Assembly (NCBI GenBank): GCA_028571885.1
Contig: JAPVVU010000055.1
Location: forward strand, 1 to 12,060
Direction of reading: 5' to 3'
DNA length: 12,060 bases
Source of the DNA: Gammaproteobacteria bacterium
Lineage (GTDB): Bacteria; Pseudomonadota; Gammaproteobacteria; GRL18
Shown in pieces: positions 1-7,543 of this stretch (position 1 is the first letter of the stretch; each line of letters opens with the position of its first letter). The notes under the pieces were generated by a model, which did no database searches, was not told where the DNA came from, and saw nothing but the letters and a program-made list of their open reading frames with translations. The translations under genes were made by a program, and so were the position numbers.

Positions 1-3000
1 GGGTTGCTGCATGCCCTCTTTCCAGCATTGGATTAATTCGGATAAAATCTCACGTGCTGACTTATTTAAGCCAGAGCCAGAGCCAGAGCCAGCGTCAGGA
101 GCGAAAGGATCAAAGTGGATGCTTAAGATTGATTGTTCTTTACTTTCTTTGCCGCCACCTTTGCCGCCACGGAAAAGTCCCTGGGTGCTGATGTTTTCAA
201 AAGCAATCTGAGCAATAAGATGATGTATCCATAATCGCATATCATCTTTACCTTTGGGACTCGCCAGTCGCCAGTAGAGCAGACTATTATCCAGCATTGG
301 TAATTCAGCTTCGAGCTGGACATTGTCGATAGTCACCATGACTGATTTTGTGACCATTTGATTAAGATTCTGTGTTTGAATCCGGTGGCGAATATGTTCA
401 GCGAAATCACTGGCCTGTTCCTGCCACTCACACAAGTCATTTTCAACGTTCGGCGTATCGGGCAAGTTACCGCTGAGACTGAAACCCCGCATGAGATCAG
501 TCATTGCCTGTTCATTGCTCTCTTCTGAAAGAGTTTCCGAGAGAACAGTTTTTATAATTGCATCCTGAATCAGGTAACGATCCAGATGATTGGTGACAAA
601 GGGTTCACTGTCTTCGGGCACGATCGCCTTGTTGTTTTCAAAATATAAACCCAATCTATGCTGCGCAAATTGTTTACAGGGATTATCAAAGAACTGCACC
701 AGCTGTTCTGCACTAAGTGTTATATCTTCATCTTCGGGCAAGACGTCTTTTGCCAAGATTTCGTGCAGGTTGTTTCTGGACTTGCCCGGCTCACTCAGTT
801 TTAACCAGCTGGCATTAAAGCTCTTGAAGTTATTTTGGATAGTGAGTTGTTTATCTGCAATCCCCTCAGTCCCCTTTCTAAAGGCAGGGGCAGTTAAATA
901 GTTGGCCTTGTTAAACGCCTGCAAAGGCACTTTAAAAAGTTGTGCTGCATCATTAGAGGTGAGCTGCCAGCCATAGCCTTTTTCTAAATAATCCATCAAT
1001 TCCTGCAGCACCAGTGATGGTTCACGGCGATTATTAGTTTTGATATCATGGCCCTGATAGCTGAGATAAAGTTTATCCCGACAGGAAATCAAGGCTTCAA
1101 GGAACAGGTAGCGATCATCCCCGCGTCTGGAACGATCGCCTTTACGGGGCGGCTCTGCAGCCATTAAATCAAACCCCATGGGCTGCCGCTGACGGGGAAA
1201 TTCACCATCATTCAGCCCCAGTACTGCAATCACTCGAAAGGGCACACTGCGCATCGGCACCATGGAGCAGAATGTCACCTGCCCTGCCATAAACTGACGA
1301 CCCGGCTCGGGCTGGCTGAAGTGGTTTAAAAGAAAATCACGGACCACTGACAGGGGAATTTTTTTACCATAGCGGGCATGGCTGGTGTATTCACCCAGAT
1401 CGTCAATGGCCTGTTCAATGATCTGCCGGGCATTAGTATCTTCCGAGAGAGGGCTGAACAAACTGTCTTTAGCCTGCAGTAAAAATTGTACCCAGTCATT
1501 GGGGCTGCGGGCGGTCTGCAGTTTTCTGGCATAGAATTGTAATTGTTCAAGCAGTTCAATGTAACGCCCCAGCAATAAAGCTTCATCCCCTTCTACATCG
1601 GGTAACAGTAATTGCTCCTGATATAATGCGGCCCGATCACTTTGGGCAAAGCCTAAGAGTAAACGGTCCAGCCCCTGCTGCCAGGAAAACTTGTTGTTAG
1701 AAGTGTGCCTGGAAGAGCCATTTGTTTGTGCGCCCGATAGTATCTGTTGTTTATGCTCGGCATCCAGTCCCCAATGGATCGCGGCATGATTCACCCAGCG
1801 TTCGAGCAACACCAGATCATCTTCTGAAAAAGAAAATTTCTGCTGCAGCGCGGGTAAACGTAAATAGCCCAGGATCTGACTCACCTGAAAACGACTGTCA
1901 GGTAAATCCAGTACATCAATAAATGCCTGCACCAGTGGTTCTGAATCTTTTAAGGTTCTATCGGCAATTGAACAAGGCAGCGGCGGTACCTGCTCACTCC
2001 AGTCATTCCAGCCATGGGCAAAAACGGCGTCCACATAAGGGGCATAATTTTCCACATTGGGACACATGACCAGTATGTCTTTGGGCGTCAAAGTCGCATC
2101 ATTGTTGATCTGGTGCAATAACCAGTCATGCAGCGCCTGAATTTCACGCAGGGCGCTATGCGCTGAGACCAGAGTAATACTGTCATCTATCTGCTGTTGC
2201 GGCTGCTCTTGAAAAGTACTTCGTACATCACGTAAATTAAGAATATCCGTTTGAATTTTTTGTAAGACACTGGGCTGTTCGCCAGTCTCGGATGAAAGTT
2301 CTTCAGGTGATTCATAGATGGGAATTTCAATGCTGGTATGTTCCTGCAGCAGGTATAAGAAATCTTTGCCCTGACTGCCCAGGTTGGATAATAAGGGATT
2401 AGTCAGCTCTTTATCTGGCTGAAGCTCTTGATCCGGCTGAGGCTGAAGCTGAGGCTCCTGCTCTGGCTGAGACTCTTGCAGTGCAACAGGATAATCACTG
2501 CTTTTTAACCAGCGATAAAACTGTTCCCGGGCATAGGCTTTGTCGGTTTTTAAATCACCCCAGTATTCTACACAGGGGTTGAGGTGAAAAAAATGTACCT
2601 GTGTGTGCTGGCCCAGTTCACTTAAAAATTCCAGCCATAATGGCGGTAAGGTATTAATACCAAAGAGACTGATACGCTCCGGCAGATGACATTCATGTTG
2701 TTTGAGACTGGCGATAGCCTGTTTAAGCAGGCTGATAGGATGCTGCGGATCTTGAGCAACCAGTAATTGCCAGAGCAGCGCTTGCCACTTTTCATTGTCC
2801 GAGCTTTGGTTTTCCGAGCTTAGGTTGTCCGAGTGCCCTTTTTCCCAGTCAAGCAGCCAGTCTGGTCGGAAAATCAGATATTGTTCAAATAAATCGGCTA
2901 TCTGGCAGGCCAGTTGGAAACGCTTGTCTTCATCGCCATAGCCATCGCTGCCATTAAGGGAATCATGCTTCCCCTGTTTACCCAGCCAGTAATTACTGGC

Positions 3001-3342
3001 ATCCCGGCATAGCGGATTATTCACCACCACATCACTCGCCAGCAGCTCATGTATTCGCCAGCTCAGGACTTCACGGGTATAGGCGGATTTTTCCGGCACA
3101 ATCTCTTTACCCAGAATGGCTCTGATCTGATTCCAGAAAAACTGCATGGGCAGACTAAAGCTCAGGTTCATACTGATACCCCGGCTTTGTGCCAGTTTCA
3201 GGTTCAGCCAGTGCTGCATCCCCTTACTTTGCACCAGGATGATTTCTTCGCTGAGCACGTTATCATTAGAGCCGGTCTGCATGACCCGTTCCAGTAAATA
3301 CACCAGATTTTCTAAGCGGTTGGCGGGATAGATATTAATCAA
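1..3342 (-). CDS. recC: RecC subunit of exodeoxyribonuclease V (RecBCD), 3' end outside the window
   Basis: RecC holds the RecBCD helicase-nuclease together, splits the duplex and scans the 3' strand for Chi during double-strand-break repair. The reading frame is open for 1114 codons from 3342 to the window edge. It aligns by eye with E. coli RecC throughout: an N-terminal YPANRLENL block, VQSKGM near residue 38, an FRPDW block, PNVENYAPYV, a PMRSVPFRV block near residue 695, then GFDLM and GDRSRRGDDRYLFLEALIS. The last residues seen (LSELIQCWKEGM) correspond to about residue 1010 of the 1122-residue E. coli protein, so roughly 110 residues are missing and the whole protein is longer than usual. 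The extra length lies in low-complexity insertions. The start is a TTG with a good Shine-Dalgarno; no ATG fits the conserved N-terminus. recB and recD are expected further left. Confidence 0.95.
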   Translation of the reverse strand, partial: MINIYPANRLENLVYLLERVMQTGSNDNVLSEEIILVQSKGMQHWLNLKLAQSRGISMNLSFSLPMQFFWNQIRAILGKEIVPEKSAYTREVLSWRIHELLASDVVVNNPLCRDASNYWLGKQGKHDSLNGSDGYGDEDKRFQLACQIADLFEQYLIFRPDWLLDWEKGHSDNLSSENQSSDNEKWQALLWQLLVAQDPQHPISLLKQAIASLKQHECHLPERISLFGINTLPPLWLEFLSELGQHTQVHFFHLNPCVEYWGDLKTDKAYAREQFYRWLKSSDYPVALQESQPEQEPQLQPQPDQELQPDKELTNPLLSNLGSQGKDFLYLLQEHTSIEIPIYESPEELSSETGEQPSVLQKIQTDILNLRDVRSTFQEQPQQQIDDSITLVSAHSALREIQALHDWLLHQINNDATLTPKDILVMCPNVENYAPYVDAVFAHGWNDWSEQVPPLPCSIADRTLKDSEPLVQAFIDVLDLPDSRFQVSQILGYLRLPALQQKFSFSEDDLVLLERWVNHAAIHWGLDAEHKQQILSGAQTNGSSRHTSNNKFSWQQGLDRLLLGFAQSDRAALYQEQLLLPDVEGDEALLLGRYIELLEQLQFYARKLQTARSPNDWVQFLLQAKDSLFSPLSEDTNARQIIEQAIDDLGEYTSHARYGKKIPLSVVRDFLLNHFSQPEPGRQFMAGQVTFCSMVPMRSVPFRVIAVLGLNDGEFPRQRQPMGFDLMAAEPPRKGDRSRRGDDRYLFLEALISCRDKLYLSYQGHDIKTNNRREPSLVLQELMDYLEKGYGWQLTSNDAAQLFKVPLQAFNKANYLTAPAFRKGTEGIADKQLTIQNNFKSFNASWLKLSEPGKSRNNLHEILAKDVLPEDEDITLSAEQLVQFFDNPCKQFAQHRLGLYFENNKAIVPEDSEPFVTNHLDRYLIQDAIIKTVLSETLSEESNEQAMTDLMRGFSLSGNLPDTPNVENDLCEWQEQASDFAEHIRHRIQTQNLNQMVTKSVMVTIDNVQLEAELPMLDNSLLYWRLASPKGKDDMRLWIHHLIAQIAFENISTQGLFRGGKGGGKESKEQSILSIHFDPFAPDAGSGSGSGLNKSAREILSELIQCWKEGMQQP
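71..94 (-). repeat. Hexanucleotide coding repeat in recC (Gly-Ser run)
   Basis: CCAGAG occurs three times in direct succession (71-88), followed by the related CCAGCG (89-94). In the recC frame it encodes A-G-S-G-S-G-S-G, a flexible linker near the C-terminal domain. The unit is a multiple of three, so gain or loss of copies would keep the frame. Confidence 0.85.
2407..2478 (-). repeat. Low-complexity Gln/Pro/Glu insertion in RecC
   Basis: About 24 codons encode degenerate QPxQE-like units (QPEQEP, LQPQPDQE, LQPDKE) within RecC. At DNA level the stretch is built from GGCTGA/GGCTGAAGCT-like words. E. coli RecC, as I recall it, has no such stretch, so this looks like an expanded surface loop. 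The frame stays open through it. Confidence 0.75.
2795..2836 (-). repeat. 15-bp minisatellite in recC
   Basis: A 15-bp unit of the form (t/a)ggtt(t/g)tccgagctt is present in about two and a half copies: the partial ttgtccgagctt at 2795-2806, a full unit at 2807-2821 and a diverged unit from 2822. In frame it encodes a five-residue repeat, SDNLS / SENQS / SDNEK, a polar loop after the conserved PDW block. Confidence 0.7.
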
Positions 3343-3352
3343 GCGGCTTCCT
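3340..3352 (-). promoter_or_regulatory. recC ribosome binding site and TTG start
   Basis: On the minus strand AGGAAG (3352-3347) precedes a TTG at 3342-3340 with four bases between. Translation from this TTG begins LINIYPANRL, which matches the E. coli RecC N-terminus position for position, so this decides the start. A TTG start suggests modest translation. Confidence 0.7.
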
Positions 3353-3375
3353 GTTTTAAGCAAATTTATCAAGTG

Positions 3376-3404
3376 ATAATATCAGACAATGTTTCAGCAG
3401 TGAA
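3376..3404 (-). promoter_or_regulatory. Candidate recC promoter
   Basis: On the minus strand TTCACT (3404-3399) and TATTAT (3381-3376) are separated by exactly 17 bases and lie about 35 bases before the recC TTG. The -35 match is only moderate. The 10-bp tandem repeats begin three bases upstream of the -35 box. Confidence 0.3.
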
Positions 3405-3406
3405 GC

Positions 3407-3436
3407 GATGTTGTAAGATGTTGTAAGATGTTGTGA
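3407..3436. repeat. 10-bp tandem repeat, three copies
   Basis: gatgttgtaa is repeated exactly twice (3407-3416, 3417-3426), followed by a third copy with one change (gatgttgtga, 3427-3436). It lies in the recC / HD-GYP divergent spacer, immediately upstream of the candidate recC -35 box. Confidence 0.9.
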
Positions 3437-3459
3437 TTTGAAAAACTTCCTCTGCGTTT

Positions 3460-3490
3460 GCCCGTTAAGCATCCTTAACGGGCTTTTTTT
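3460..3490 (+). terminator. Strong rho-independent terminator with no gene upstream
   Basis: GCCCGTTAAG (3460-3469) pairs perfectly with CTTAACGGGC (3474-3483) around a CATC loop, and seven T follow on the plus strand. Read leftwards there is no adjacent T tract, so it faces right. The only gene to its left, recC, runs the other way, so the terminator must end a small RNA, act on a leader of the HD-GYP gene, or insulate that gene. Confidence 0.88.
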
Positions 3491-3507
3491 ATCTTAAAAA
3501 TAAATTA

Positions 3508-3516
3508 TGCTAAAAT
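3508..3516 (+). promoter_or_regulatory. Candidate extended -10 promoter of the HD-GYP gene
   Basis: TGCTAAAAT is an extended -10 element (TGn plus TAAAAT) 31 bases before the ATG and directly after the terminator. No good -35 is visible in the T-rich tail, which an extended -10 promoter can tolerate. The ribosome binding site AGGGAAG (3535-3541) lies six bases before the ATG. Confidence 0.4.
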
Positions 3517-3547
3517 TCAATCCATTATTAATACAGGGAAGATTACA

Positions 3548-5959
3548 ATGCTCCGTCCAGTCTCAATTCGCATCAATATTCTGAGTAATTTTCTTATTAT
3601 TATCGTACTTATTGCTGCTTCGCTATTAGGCATGCAATATTATGCCAGCAAACAGCTGGCGATGTCAGCCGCTCATAATAGCTTTGCCCAGACTGCAGGA
3701 AAAATAACCCAATACATTCAATCCAGAAATACTCTTATTAAGAACATGCTCAATCTCACTGAGCTTTATCCTGATTTGACCGTGCCGCCTATGGATCCTC
3801 GAAATAGCGCAACATTCAAACGCTTTGCTCTTAATATGCAGCGTACAGTGAATATTTATGCCATGTATATTGGGCATGAAAATGGCGATTTTTTTGAAGT
3901 GATTAATATGAAACCAGCCACCCGGCTTCATAAACATTTTAAAGCCCCTGAGAACACCCGCTGGACAATTATAAGAGTCGTTGAATCCACCAAAGATGGT
4001 AAAAGAATACGTCACATCGACTTTTATGGTGCTGATTTGAAGCTGATTTCAAGCCGTTCAGAAGAATCAGCTTTCCTGGCAAACAAACGCCCCTGGTTTA
4101 TTCAGGCTTCACAAAGTGAACAGGCAGTAAGAACTGATCCTTACCTGTTCGCTAGCCTTCAACAAAAAGGTATTACCTTTGCCAAAAAAATTAATGGCTC
4201 CAAAGCCGTTTTGGCGATTGATTTTACACTCGCCAGATTGAATGATTTATTACATAGTGAGAAGATCGATCCAAGCAGTGAATTAGTCATGTTTGGCCAG
4301 GATGGCAATATTATCGCATCATCTAATCATTCAAAAAACATGCTTCAGGACGACAATAGTCTGAAAAAAAGTGAACAGCTCAATACATTTTTTACACAGA
4401 CACTAAAAAAGGGTCAAACCGACCAGATCATCCGCTATAAAAATAAAACTGATAATAAGTTTATCATGGTGACAACCCTTTCCAGAGAACAGAAGGCGGA
4501 TACACATATCGGCATCAGCATTGATGCCAGTGTTATGCTCAACCCTTACTTTGAAAAAATAATTTTTTCTTTAGTCATTGCTTTGCTTTTTTTGATCCTG
4601 ACTATTCCACTAATTCTTTATATGACGTCACGCGTCGTCAAACCTATCAAAGAATTAATGATACAGAACAATAAAATTAAAAATCGACAATTTTCTGATG
4701 TCACACCCATTGACTCAAATATTATTGAATTAATCGATCTTTCCGATTCCCTCGTCTCCATGTCAAAAAGTATTCAGGCTTATCAAAAATCACAGCAGGA
4801 GCTGATGGATTCCTTTATTCATCTGCTTGCAGAAGCTATCGATTCAAAATCAGCTTACACTGGCGGTCATTGTCAGCGTGTACCGGAAATCGCTATGATG
4901 CTGGCAAAAATTGTTAATAACATTGATGATGGCGTATTCAAACAGTTTAAACTGGAGACAGATGATGACTGGCGAGAATTTGAAATGGGTGCTCTATTGC
5001 ATGACTGCGGCAAGGTAACAACCCCTGAATATGTGGTCGATAAATCAAGCAAACTTGAAACTATTTATAATCGAATTCATGAAATTCGCACTCGTTTTGA
5101 AGTACTCTGGCGAGATATTGATATTGAATACTATCAGCGCGTGGCACAAAACCAGGATACAGTTGCTCTGGATAAATGGCGACTCGATGCACAGCAGGCT
5201 TTACAGGATGACTTTGCTTTTGTCAGTGAAGCAAACATCGGCGGAGAGTTTATGAGTGAAGAGAAAAAAGCCCGCATCACAGCCATCGCACAGCGCACCT
5301 GGACTCGTCACTTTAATGATCGTATCGGACTGTCAGATGTCGAATTAATGCGTTATCAGGGTATTGAAGAACCGGTTTTGCCGGTGGTTGAACAGCTACT
5401 GAGTGATAAGGCCGAACACCTGGTTGAGCGGATTAATTTTGATGAAGAGGCTTATAAACAACAGGGTTTTAAGCTGGATGTACCTGAATACCTGTATAAT
5501 TATGGCGAATGCTATAACCTTTGTATTGAAAAAGGCACGCTGTCTAATGAGGAGCGTTTTAAAATTAATGAGCATGTGATCATGACCATCAAAATGCTTG
5601 AGATGCTCCCCTTCCCGGCACACATGCAAAAAATTCCAGAATATGCCGGAACACATCATGAAACAATGAACAATACAGGTTATCCGAGACAACTTGGCAA
5701 AGAGCAGCTTTCTGTACCTGCTCGTATTATGGCAATTGCAGATATTTTCGAAGCCCTCACCGCGTCAGATCGACCCTATAAAAAAGGCAAAACACTTTCT
5801 GAAGCTATTCGTATTATGGGTTTTATGAAAAAAGATCAGCATATTGATGGTGACCTTTTTGCTATATTTTTACAATCAGGCATCTATAAGCAATATGCTG
5901 AAAAACATCTTAAACAGGAACAGATAGATGATGTAGATATCCAGGCCTACCTAAATTAG
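3548..5959 (+). CDS. Membrane Cache-HD-GYP protein, predicted cyclic-di-GMP phosphodiesterase
   Basis: An 803-residue inner-membrane sensor predicted to hydrolyse c-di-GMP in the cytoplasm in response to a periplasmic ligand. Residues 10-32 and 338-360 are membrane helices. The segment between them is a dCache-type periplasmic domain, with the typical KRPWF (180-184) and DPYLF (197-201) signatures. A HAMP-like helix region (about 361-415) leads to the catalytic domain: H441, the HD pair H485-D486 in LLHDCGK, H676, H703-H704-E705, the G711-Y712-P713 signature and D732 in ADIFEALTASDRPYKK. The usual aspartate of the HHExxDGxGYP block is Asn, but the GYP triplet is intact. An insertion of about 130 residues separates HDCGK from the H676 helix. 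The ATG has an AGGGAAG site six bases upstream. The ligand is unknown, and activity is inferred from the family. Confidence 0.9.
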   Translation: MLRPVSIRINILSNFLIIIVLIAASLLGMQYYASKQLAMSAAHNSFAQTAGKITQYIQSRNTLIKNMLNLTELYPDLTVPPMDPRNSATFKRFALNMQRTVNIYAMYIGHENGDFFEVINMKPATRLHKHFKAPENTRWTIIRVVESTKDGKRIRHIDFYGADLKLISSRSEESAFLANKRPWFIQASQSEQAVRTDPYLFASLQQKGITFAKKINGSKAVLAIDFTLARLNDLLHSEKIDPSSELVMFGQDGNIIASSNHSKNMLQDDNSLKKSEQLNTFFTQTLKKGQTDQIIRYKNKTDNKFIMVTTLSREQKADTHIGISIDASVMLNPYFEKIIFSLVIALLFLILTIPLILYMTSRVVKPIKELMIQNNKIKNRQFSDVTPIDSNIIELIDLSDSLVSMSKSIQAYQKSQQELMDSFIHLLAEAIDSKSAYTGGHCQRVPEIAMMLAKIVNNIDDGVFKQFKLETDDDWREFEMGALLHDCGKVTTPEYVVDKSSKLETIYNRIHEIRTRFEVLWRDIDIEYYQRVAQNQDTVALDKWRLDAQQALQDDFAFVSEANIGGEFMSEEKKARITAIAQRTWTRHFNDRIGLSDVELMRYQGIEEPVLPVVEQLLSDKAEHLVERINFDEEAYKQQGFKLDVPEYLYNYGECYNLCIEKGTLSNEERFKINEHVIMTIKMLEMLPFPAHMQKIPEYAGTHHETMNNTGYPRQLGKEQLSVPARIMAIADIFEALTASDRPYKKGKTLSEAIRIMGFMKKDQHIDGDLFAIFLQSGIYKQYAEKHLKQEQIDDVDIQAYLN

Positions 5960-6054
5960 AAAAAGTTAAATTGAACATGATTCGTACGCATGTCAGCATT
6001 TTATAAATCCTGTCACAAAATAATAATGAATTAATGAAATTTTTAGTTGATATA

Positions 6055-6083
6055 TTGCAAAGTAGTATTTAATTTCCTATTCT
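6055..6083 (+). promoter_or_regulatory. Weak candidate promoter for the diguanylate cyclase gene
   Basis: TTGCAA (6055-6060) and TATTCT (6078-6083) are 17 bases apart in the 246-base AT-rich spacer after the HD-GYP gene. Such matches are common in AT-rich DNA. The spacer shows no convincing terminator or riboswitch, so the two c-di-GMP genes could also share a transcript. Confidence 0.22.
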
Positions 6084-6205
6084 TTAAATAGTCTGTAATA
6101 TTAATGATTTAACCTGTTTTTTATAAGGTTTTTGAATAAATTATGACTGCAATAAATTTAGCTTTTTTACAAGTTAAGTGTATTTAATTTTAGGCATGGT
6201 ACATT

Positions 6206-7510
6206 ATGGCAAACCTGAGAAATCAAGCGCGTAAACAAAGCAATATTCAAATGTACAACATTAAAATTGATAAACCCGTGTTGATTGTTGAAGATTCAGA
6301 ATTTATGGCAAAAATGCTGTCAAGATTACTCACTGAACAATGGTCATGTGAGGTTCATATTGCCAAATCATATGCTGAAGCTAAAGCATATTTAAGTAAA
6401 TATCGCTATGATTATCATCTGGCCGTTTGCGACTTAACATTACCCGATGCACCAAATGCCGAAATTGTAGAGCTGCTCAACAAAGCTAAAGTTCAAATGA
6501 TTGCCATATCGGGCAACTACGATCCTGCGTTTGTTAAAAATATTGTCGCTAAAGGTGCTGTTGATTTTATCGACAAAGCCAATATTAATGCATATCAATA
6601 TGCCACGGAATTAGTCGGTCGACTCTATAAAAATCACCAGATAAAAATACTCGTCGTCGATGATTCAAAAAGTGCCAATCAGATTGTCACTCATATGCTG
6701 AAAACGCAAAACTTTCAGGTGCTGGCAGCTGAAAATGGTGTCCAGGCGCTGCAAATATTAGAGCAAAACAAGGATATCAAGGTTATTTTAACTGACTACG
6801 CCATGCCTGAGATGGATGGTGTAGAGTTAACGGTTAAAGTGCGTGAAACATATACTAAAGAAATGTTATCCATCATTGGTGTTTCCGGCATGGATGCAGA
6901 AGAGCTTAGTACTCACTTTATCAAAAATGGTGCTAATGACTTTTTGGTGAAGCCTTTTTCCTATAATGAGTTACTCTGCCGGGTCAATCAAAATCTGGAC
7001 ATGCTGGAATATATGGAATACATATGCAACCTGGCAAACCGTGATTATTTGACAAAAGTTTATAACCGCCGTTACTTTTTCACTGAAGGAAATGACATGT
7101 ATCTCTCAGCGAAAGCCAATAATACCCCACTAATTGTCTGTATGATGGATATTGACCATTTTAAACAAGTTAATGATAATTATGGTCATGATTGTGGTGA
7201 TATTATATTAATTCATTTTGCCCGGACAATGTCTAAATATTTTGCTGACTATCTGGTTGCCCGACTTGGTGGTGAAGAGTTCGCTGTTTTGCTGAGTGAT
7301 ATTGAATATAAACAAGCACTGGTATTAATGGATCAGTTTCGTCAGACAATAGCAGAAACGGCTATTGTCTGTGAGAAAGAATCCATTAACATTACTGTCA
7401 GCATTGGTGCTAATGATGTCTATAAAGAGAATATAGTCGCCATGCTGAAACTTGCTGATAACAACCTCTACCAGGCCAAAGAAACTGGTAGAAATAAGGT
7501 GCTTGGTTAG
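6206..7510 (+). CDS. PleD-like response regulator: REC-REC-GGDEF diguanylate cyclase
   Basis: A 434-residue soluble protein predicted to make c-di-GMP from two GTP when phosphorylated. Receiver 1 (about 23-140) has the acidic pair E29-D30, phospho-acceptor D76, S102 and K124. Receiver 2 (about 146-265) has D152-D153, acceptor D197 in LTDYAMPEMDG, S227 and K249 before P250, so both look competent. The GGDEF domain (about 280-434) has DIDHFKQVND (from D315) for metal and substrate binding and an intact GGEEF at 355-359. The inhibitory RxxD site expected a few residues before GGEEF reads FADY, so feedback inhibition by that site is probably absent. No histidine kinase is encoded nearby. The chosen ATG has a weak AGG 11 bases upstream; Met17 is an alternative start that lacks a binding site. 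It follows the HD-GYP gene on the same strand after 246 bases. Confidence 0.92.
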   Translation: MANLRNQARKQSNIQMYNIKIDKPVLIVEDSEFMAKMLSRLLTEQWSCEVHIAKSYAEAKAYLSKYRYDYHLAVCDLTLPDAPNAEIVELLNKAKVQMIAISGNYDPAFVKNIVAKGAVDFIDKANINAYQYATELVGRLYKNHQIKILVVDDSKSANQIVTHMLKTQNFQVLAAENGVQALQILEQNKDIKVILTDYAMPEMDGVELTVKVRETYTKEMLSIIGVSGMDAEELSTHFIKNGANDFLVKPFSYNELLCRVNQNLDMLEYMEYICNLANRDYLTKVYNRRYFFTEGNDMYLSAKANNTPLIVCMMDIDHFKQVNDNYGHDCGDIILIHFARTMSKYFADYLVARLGGEEFAVLLSDIEYKQALVLMDQFRQTIAETAIVCEKESINITVSIGANDVYKENIVAMLKLADNNLYQAKETGRNKVLG

Positions 7511-7517
7511 TATTTCT

Positions 7518-7543
7518 AAAAAGCTTAAAAATGATCTTTAAGC
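7518..7543 (-). terminator. Probable terminator of the nitroreductase gene
   Basis: GCTTAAA (7523-7529) and TTTAAGC (7537-7543) form a 7-bp hairpin with a 7-base loop. On the minus strand five T follow the stem (7522-7518). The stem contains the nitroreductase stop codon (7527-7525). It is AT-rich, so strength is uncertain; in the plus direction it lacks a T tract. Confidence 0.5.

Noticed and set aside
590..901. 103-codon plus-strand ORF and similar plus-strand ORFs in 1-3331
   Set aside because: They lie opposite recC, whose frame is continuous and matches RecC throughout; the plus-strand products resemble nothing and lack binding sites.
3665..4015. 116-codon minus-strand ORF within the HD-GYP gene
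   Set aside because: Antisense shadow of the Cache domain, which is clearly coding on the plus strand.
6111..6134. AACCT/AGGTT stem followed by T, a possible terminator after the HD-GYP gene
   Set aside because: Only five base pairs, a 10-base loop and a three-T tail; too weak to call.
5960..6205. Possible c-di-GMP riboswitch before the diguanylate cyclase gene
   Set aside because: None of the conserved GEMM core or tetraloop-receptor elements is visible; the region is featureless AT-rich DNA.
6254..7510. Met17 as the true start of the diguanylate cyclase
   Set aside because: It would fit the receiver domain, but has no binding site; the ATG at 6206 at least has an AGG at workable distance. 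Not excluded.
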